The notes under the pieces: model-generated
The model's database searches: none
Seen by the model: only the letters and a program-made list of their open reading frames with translations
Told to the model about the DNA's origin: nothing
Shown: in pieces, positions 57,541 to 64,000 of the stretch
Layout: each line of letters opens with the position of its first letter
Numbering within the stretch: position 1 is the stretch's first letter
Origin: Ampelomyces quisqualis
Taxonomy: Eukaryota; Ascomycota; Dothideomycetes; Pleosporales; Phaeosphaeriaceae
Length of the DNA: 64,000 nucleotides
Direction: 5' to 3'
Assembly: GCA_018398575.1 (NCBI GenBank)
Contig: JAGTXZ010000021.1
Span: 1,302,001 to 1,366,000 of the forward strand
Made by a program: the position numbers and the translations under genes

Positions 57541-60500
57541 ATGCGACTGACTGCAAGGCCTCTGCGGCCGAACGTCCTCCTGCTGTCGATATGCTGCTGG
57601 GCGACGGCCGCGCGCGGCATGACAGATGAAGCCATAGCACGTCTGCGGTAGGCCCTGGCACCCCTCACGTGCCCATGCTGCGCACTGACACCGACCCTGC
57701 CAGACAAGAGACCCGCGACATCTTCTACCATGGCTACGACAACTACATGGAACATGCCTTCCCCGAAGACGAACTGCGACCGCTGACATGCGGGCCTCTG
57801 ACACGTGACCGCCAGAATCCCGCTCACATCCAAGTCAACGACGTCCTCGGCAACTACTCGTTGACCCTGGTCGACAGCCTGTCCACCCTCGCCATCCTCG
57901 CCTCGTCACCCCCTCCAAAACAGCAAGGAAAGCAAGGCCCGCTTCGAGACTTCCAAGACGGCATCAAACTGCTGGTGGAGAATTATGGAGACGGCACAGA
58001 TGGCCCACCAGGACAGGGAGTGAGAGCACGGGGCTTTGATTTGGACAGCAAGGTCCAGGTCTTCGAAACTGTCATCCGCGGCGTTGGGGGACTGCTGAGT
58101 GCGCATCAGTTCGCAGTTGGCGACTTGCCCATCCGAGGCTACGAGGCCAAAGAAGAGACGAGGAAAAAGAAGACGGGCATATTCTGGCCCAATGGACTCG
58201 TCTATGACGGGCAGCTTCTACGGCTCGCAACCGATCTGGCAAACCGACTGCTACCCGCTTTCCACACGCCAACCGGCATGCCATATCCTCGAGTAAACCT
58301 GCGTCACGGAGCGACATGCTACGCAAACTCGCCCCTAAACATGGACGCCGAGCACGGGCAGTGCGGAAAGAGCCCGAACGACAAGGGCACAGAGATCACC
58401 GAGACCTGCAGTGCCGGTGCGGCAAGCCTCGTCCTGGAGTTCTCGACGCTTAGTCGACTGACCGGCAATCCACGCTATGAGAAGGCTGCCAAGGGAGCTT
58501 TCTGGGCCGTATGGAACCGCCGGAGTAGCATTGGACTCATTGGGGGAGGTATCGACTCGGAGACTGGTCAGTGGCTGTCACCCTATACTGGCATCGGGGC
58601 AGGAATCGATAGCTTCTTTGAGTATGCACTCAAGACGCACATTCTGCTCTCCGGCTTACCATTTGACTCCGCCAATACCAGCACTGAATCGCCCGACGCA
58701 TTTCTCGCGGCTTGGGAGGACGCGCACGACGGCATCAAGCGACAAATATACCGAGGATCGCAACAACAACTGCATCCTCACTATCCTCAGGTTGACCTCT
58801 ACACGGGCGCGATTCGAGCCTTTTGGATCGACAGCCTGAGTGCTTTTTATCAAGGTCTTCTAGCTATGGCTGGCAAGCTTGATGAAGCGATCGAAACACA
58901 TCTTCTTTATACCGCTCTTTGGACCCGCTATTCTGCGTTGCCAGAGAGGTGGTCTACGGTGACCGGTAACATCGAACATGGTCTGCGCTGGTGGGGTGGC
59001 CGTCCAGAGTGGATAGAGTCTACCTGGTATCTGTACCACGCTACGAGAGACCCATGGTACCTGCATGCGGGAGAGATGGCAGTTCGTGATATCAAGCGGC
59101 GTTGCTGGACAAAGTGCGGCTGGGCTGGATTACAGGATGTCCGCAACGGAGAACTCAGCGATCGCATGGAGAGCTTTTTCCTTGGAGAGACAACCAAGTA
59201 TCTCTTTTTGTTGTTTGACCCCTCGCATCCATTGAACACATGGGATGCCCCATTTGTATTCACGACCGAGGGTCATCCTCTTATCATACCAAAGCGACTT
59301 CGGCCGCGACAAGCCCTAAGAGCACAGGTACCTATGCTCGTCAGGCAACCTGCTCCAGGAGTGTGCCCACTTCCTCCGGCTATCGTGCCGTTCAGTATCT
59401 CGGCTACAGCCGCCCGCTCGGATATCTTTCATGCCGCCAGCCTAGCTCGTTTGCATGCAATGCCACCCAATGGCATGCTCGAAACGTCGCTTGTTGAGTT
59501 CACTGCCGACCACCCCAGTGTGCCCAGGATCGGCATTCGTTCGCCGTCGAATTACACATACTTTCCGTGGACCTTGCCCCCAGAGTACATTCCATGGAAC
59601 GCCACCAGCTCGGCGATGGAGTACAGAGCAACGTTTGAACTTTCCTTCCCCAATATACCCAGCTCGCTGCTAGTTAGTGGGCAGCAGCGTGTCCAGGGAG
59701 GTATACTGGTAAAGTCCATGAGTGACCTTCGTCTTGGCATGATGCGAGAGCATGATAGGATGGTGCCACGATCCAAGGATGGCACGCTGGCTGAGCACTA
59801 CCGCATCTACGCCTTGTCCAATTTGGCTCTTGGTCGCGACGAGAAGGTGTACCTGTCACGCTCGGCCATTGATCAGGTCAATCCGCAGGATCCTTTCTTC
59901 TTTCGAACACGCAATCCCAGTGCTGTCGACCTCATAATTGATATTCCGCCAGAGATGCCCAGCACAGCATCGTCAGCAAAGTTTTTTGGTCCAAACGATG
60001 CGCTCGCTGATCTTGGCAATACATCAGATGCGGTCCTGCGGGAAGTCAGTGATCTAGATGTAGATCCACAGCTGTTGGCCTCCGAGCCTTCTTACCTGTC
60101 GAATCTGCTCGCATCAATTCAATCTCTTTTGTCTGCCGATAAGCCAAAAGCAACGAGCTCGGCATCGGCCAAACCCGGAAACGCGGCACAGTTGTTAACC
60201 CAACGCTATGCCATCGAAGCCGCGCTCCCCACGGGTCCTGGTGCCGTCCCGCTGCCGGATACATCAGATCCCGAGCTCACTTTTAGCGAAGCGAATCGCC
60301 TAGATTGGTCCAGCATCTATGTCCACCCCACTGAGCTTTGCGAAGAGAAATTGCCTATCGATATTCCCAAGCAGTACCAAGTCATCGCCATACCACGCGG
60401 CGGCTGTTCTTTCTCAGCCAAACTCCGCAACATCCCCGCTTTCCCTCCCCACTCCGGCAGCCTACAACTCGTCGTCATCATCAGCTTTCCCGAGCATGAC

Positions 60501-60737
60501 GACGATGGCGGAACCAGGTACGCCGAAGAACATGTCTCGAACTTTGTGCAACCCTTGCTCGATGATCCGCAATTCACGCCGTCGGGCTTGCCGAGGCGGC
60601 ATCCCATCCCGCTAATTATGATTACCGGCGGCCAGGAGGCCTTGCACATGTTACGGCGAGCGAATCGCGTAGGTGTACGACGAAGATACTATTTCCAGAG
60701 CTCGGGTGTGCGGATCGAGAACTTACATGTCATTTGA
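57541..60737 (+). CDS. EDEM-type GH47 alpha-mannosidase with C-terminal PA domain (Mnl1/Htm1 group)
   Basis: Exons 57541-57647 and 57704-60737 are joined across a 56 bp intron (GTAGGC donor, TGCCAG acceptor, phase 2) and encode 1046 residues. The first exon supplies the signal peptide (MRLTARPLRPNVLLLSICCW). EDEM proteins trim mannose from misfolded glycoproteins in the ER and mark them for degradation. GH47 landmarks: YHGYDNYMEHAFPEDELRPL, TLVDSLSTLAIL, YANSPLNMDAEHGQC, TETCSAGAASLVLEFSTLSR, GIGAGIDSFFEYALK, RPEWIESTWYLYHATRDPWY, MESFFLGETTKYLFLLFD. After residue 550 a low-similarity region leads to a PA-like domain near residues 890-1030 (PRGGCSFSAKLRNIPAF, PLIMITGGQEALHML). This layout matches the large EDEM/Mnl1 proteins rather than the short Golgi mannosidases. 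No HDEL is present at the end. Confidence 0.93.
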
Positions 60738-62323
60738 ACTGGAGGGTGGTCAATGGCCCCCGGACTCTTTAGAAGGAACATGACGTTTGAACAGCATACA
60801 TGGTCTACATAACGTCGTCAAAAAGATGACCCATGAAAATGAATCCCTCGGTCTCCAGCACCCCTTGGTATAACCCCACAAATCGAAACAAGATGTCTAA
60901 GGAAAAAGGACTTTCCGCAAAACCAACCAGGTCTACAACCACCGATACTTCCGCTAATCTAATCTAATCTGATCTGATCTGGTCTCGCGATTACAATACG
61001 CGCCACAGCGAATCGTGTGCGTCGCCAGCACCAACGTCACGCCAACTTGGCTTAACGCCGCGGACCAACACCAAACCTTCTCTCGCATCCAAGCTTTATT
61101 TTTTGGTCCTCCACGTATTCCTCGTATACCACTCGTGAATCTTTAAGAAGGGAGCAGCATACAACCTCGTCTCGGTACCGCATAAACAGGCGGAATTCGA
61201 CTGTGCCAACCAAACACGCGAGGCAGAGAAAAGCGGCAGCATGATTGTGATGGATCAAATACGTTCTTCCCCACGCCAACAGAACATTGAAACAGTCGCT
61301 ACAAGAGAATGCAAAGCCCTGGTACTGCCCTAGATTAGCTCCACAATACGTGTTGGCAAGCTTTTGCATTCACGCTCTGCTCTCTCTCTCTAGCTTTTGT
61401 ACAATACTACTCACGATACTGTTAACTTGGTTGAAGCCGTTCGGGCAAGCGTGGGGTCCTGATCTGGTTAGCATAGCTAATTGCTGGTTTATGCCGTTTT
61501 CCCGACGGCAATTACCATCACACTACTCTTCTCTCGATGCGTTGGTATAACGAGTCAGTTTGTCATTCGCTTCGGAATGTGATGTCTTGGAAAGAGACAC
61601 TTGCAGGTGAGTGCTTGGCGGGTGCTTGGTGGGAAGTGAGGACGGGGGACATGGTGTGCTCATGGTAGGAAGGGAAGTATAGGGGAGAGAATGATGTGGA
61701 GGGATGTGTGAGAAAAGGAGATACGATAAGCGGGATGTCGTGATGATTTCTGTCAAGAGTTTACTTGCCGATGTGATACTGTATACTTGACCTTGATGCT
61801 GTGTACTTTGGACCTGCCATCGTAGTTATCGACGCAACGGACAGGGTAGCGGGAAAGCCTTCGATAGCCACGACTCAATGCAGACCTGGATCTGGACCGC
61901 GAGTAGGACGAGGACGCGAACATCTGAGTGCTTCGATACTAGGTAAATACGTTTCTTGTGTGCGGAATCTTCATGTGTTGATTCTGTGTTGATCTTGACG
62001 TGATGTTTGGTGCTGCTGTGTCTGAAATACATGTCGGCCTGACACTTTCTGGCAACAATGTCCGAAATACCTAATCAGAGATTTTGAGAAGCACATGGTC
62101 TGGTAGACTATGCTGGCCATTCATTTGTGATCATCTTCACCGATCGCAGATGTTATACTTCTCTGTGATCATGATATTCGTGCCTCTGTCGGACATCAAA
62201 TGAGTGTGTGCAGTGATTTACACTGTTTGTTGATATCCGGAGGTCATCCGCACCGTGCGTCTCGGCAGACTGAAACCTCTGGTAGGTGGCTGGGACAAGC
62301 GCAACCACTTTCTCCAACCATTT
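60738..62323. other. 1.6 kb intergenic region
   Basis: Convergent flank between the GH47 gene and the transporter. A CTAAT/CTGAT microsatellite lies at about 60956-60980. Short frames on both strands lack recognisable content. Confidence 0.5.
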
Positions 62324-64000
62324 TCACAATCCATAGAGGAATGTCCACTTGCGATCCGCATACCTTGTGTTGTCTACCCTTTCTGCGTAGATCTCTTCAA
62401 CACTCTTGCCTGCCAACACTGCTTTTTTGCGCATATTTGCTGCTTCGAGGGTGAAGCGGTACGCAGTGTATCCTACCAAGGCGGCGGCCACGAAGCCCAG
62501 CGTCACGTAGAATGGCAACAAGTATTTGGGTGCGTAACGCTTCTTGTACAGTTGACTTCCGATGACGCCACCGAGGTTGCCGAACCCGTTGACACCGAGG
62601 ACGAGAGATCGTTTGCCAGGCTCGGGGGTATTACCGCTCAGCCATGCCACTGTGAGGGGCGCTGCGATGTAGCTGCCAAAGAGAAGGACGCAGAGGCCGA
62701 AGTATTTGGCGCGGCTTGTCTGGCATATTACGGTTATGATGAGGCCGACGAGAGAGATGGAGATGCCGGCGACGATGTGGTAGCCCCTTTCTTTGCTGCG
62801 GTAATGGAATGGTCAGAAGGTACAGTGACTTTACCCGAGGATTGACTTACCGATGATCTGAGCTGAGTGCGAAGAGGTACAAACCAAGTGCACCGCATAC
62901 ATATGGAGGTACTGACATCTACATAGTGTTAAAACTGGCCGTGGATATCTCCTGAAACCCGGCGGACTCACAAGGTTCGCCTCGATGGACGAATATCCAA
63001 GCCCTTGTACGACTAGCGGCAGCCAGACGGAAAACGTCTGACTGGGAACGCTTGCACTAATGTTGAATACCAGAATATACCATGTCTTCCAGTCCTTGAC
63101 TGTTTCAAGAGCATCGCGTTTGGTTAGTCGATTAGTCTCTAGGCCATGGCTGCTGTACTCGTAAGTCATCAAGTCACCGTTCTCTTTGATGATGCGCGAC
63201 AAAGCGTAAACCCGCTCGTCCTCGTTGAGGAACCAAGCAGTAGCAGGCCCCTGTGGAAGCCAAAACCAGGCAACAAAAGCCATGAGCACGGTAAGACATC
63301 CCTCAATAAGTAAGAGTAACTGCCAATTGTACAGCCTCCCTTCCTTGAGATGGAACACACCGTACGCTTTTGTCACACTGGTCAACAATGCGCCAGCACA
63401 TCTATCGCTTCGCTGAGACTTACCGATAGAGCCAGAGAAAGCACCTGCTATGGCATACTGGCCATAGAAAAGCGCAAGTCGGACCGCTAAGTCATATCTG
63501 CAGTAGAAGCAGGATAGATACGCAACAGCTGTGGGATAGAAACCAGCTTCGAAAGCACCAACCATGAGTCTCATGGCAATAAGTGCGGAGCGACCACGGA
63601 TAAAAGCATTGGCGATAGTAAATATGCCCCAACCAACCTGGCCGATGTAAATCAGGTTTGACGAGTGCCCGCGGAACAACCGGGATGTCTCACCATCATG
63701 AACGTAATCCAATGCTTGGCTCCGAGCCACCTCCCCACTGCTGCTGAAGGGGGCTGCAGTAGTACAAAGGTGACGAAGAAAAGTGAGACAGCCAGGTTGA
63801 GATCATCAGGAGTAACCCCAATGTCTCGACTAAATCCTAGAGAAAGGATGAGCTGGTGAAGTCACGGCCTGATTTGTTACTGTCTCCAAACCTTGTGTTT
63901 CTGCGTTCCCGATATTGCTACGGTCCAAGCCATTAAACAAATAAAGAAGTGAAAGGAAGGGCAGCAAGGCAACATCCATCTTCCGGTTCAGGCGTCGGGA
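62324..64000 (-). CDS. Dal5-family MFS transporter, 5' end outside the window, two apparent frameshifts
   Basis: Exons as read: 64000-63892 (partial), 63836/7-63694, 63637-63424, 63366-62972, 62919-62851 and a last exon ending at 62324; its acceptor follows TTACCGCAG near 62805. The protein is a 12-helix anion:cation symporter of the allantoate permease type: LLPFLSLLYLFNGLDRSNIG (helix 1), PPSAAVGRWLGAKHWITFMM, GRSALIAMRLMVGAFEAGFY, EGCLTVLMAFVAWFWLPQGP and ALSSDHRKERGYH. Two single-base shifts interrupt it. A T5 run at 63778-63782 splits AVSLF from VTFVLLQPPSA, and an extra G near 62880 splits PPYVCGALGL from YLFALSSDHR. A different acceptor (before 62912) would avoid the second shift but lose the PPYV motif. 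Either a young pseudogene or sequence errors; the start lies beyond 64000. Confidence 0.75.

Noticed and set aside
62851..62912. Alternative acceptor that avoids the second transporter frameshift
   Set aside because: It keeps the frame but replaces the well-matching MSVPPYVCGALGL segment by residues that do not fit the family, so an indel is more likely.
1..64000. tRNA genes, rRNA, CRISPR arrays and complete transposable elements
   Set aside because: No convincing tRNA A/B boxes, terminal inverted or long terminal repeats, or transposase/reverse transcriptase motifs were seen by eye. A covariance-model and repeat search would be needed to exclude them fully.

Overview
The window looks like a gene-dense piece of a filamentous ascomycete genome, most likely a plant-associated Dothideomycete of the Pleosporales type (an inference from protein style and gene structure, not from a search). 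Genes are split by short introns (mostly 46-60 bp) with GT..AG ends and CTAAC/CTGAC-like branch points. There are no operons, ribosome binding sites or CRISPR arrays. I found 20 genes that appear intact, one transporter gene cut by the right edge and carrying two apparent frameshifts, two clear pseudogenes and two fainter gene relics.

Left part (0-28 kb): a large basic/acidic nuclear-type protein (403-3397, minus) faces MTC1 (3841-5423, plus). A small DUF2462 protein gene (5749-6079, minus) follows, then a secreted GH115 xylan alpha-glucuronidase (6871-10062, plus), a four-exon unknown gene (10502-11842, minus), a 2.7 kb gene-free stretch, an unknown protein with two tandem repeat blocks (14542-16783, plus) and a 965-residue low-complexity protein (17606-20613, minus). 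The non-homologous end-joining factor NEJ1/XLF (21303-22916, minus) is head-to-head with the splicing factor Cactin (23179-24898, plus), with a GC-rich minisatellite between them. A forkhead transcription factor follows at 26110-27683.

Middle part (28-42 kb): the accessory region. An exo-polygalacturonase (GH28, 29959-31431, plus) and a pectin methylesterase (CE8, 32310-33627, minus) converge. PME removes methyl esters from pectin and so prepares substrate for the exo-enzyme. A degenerate second copy of the GH28 3' end lies between them. Next is a stretch of gene decay: a probable P450 remnant (34.3-34.7 kb), a methyltransferase pseudogene (34962-35860), an intact JEN-type monocarboxylate transporter (36499-38171) and a cytochrome P450 pseudogene without its haem loop (40443-41955).

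Right part (42-64 kb): mainly conserved housekeeping genes, often head-to-head: exosome subunit RRP41 with an ERCC6L2-like SNF2 ATPase, and TIM50 with an EDEM-type GH47 mannosidase with a PA domain. Among them are a glycine-zipper protein, a cyclic-nucleotide-binding/F-box/LRR protein and an unknown F-box-like protein. The window ends inside a Dal5-family MFS transporter gene.

I did not find a convincing new multi-gene system. The most unusual items are the decay region around the JEN transporter, three GC-AG introns (two of them in Cactin), the repeat-rich unknown protein and the double-CNB/F-box/LRR fusion. All exon boundaries were deduced by eye from splice signals and reading frame, and need transcript support.
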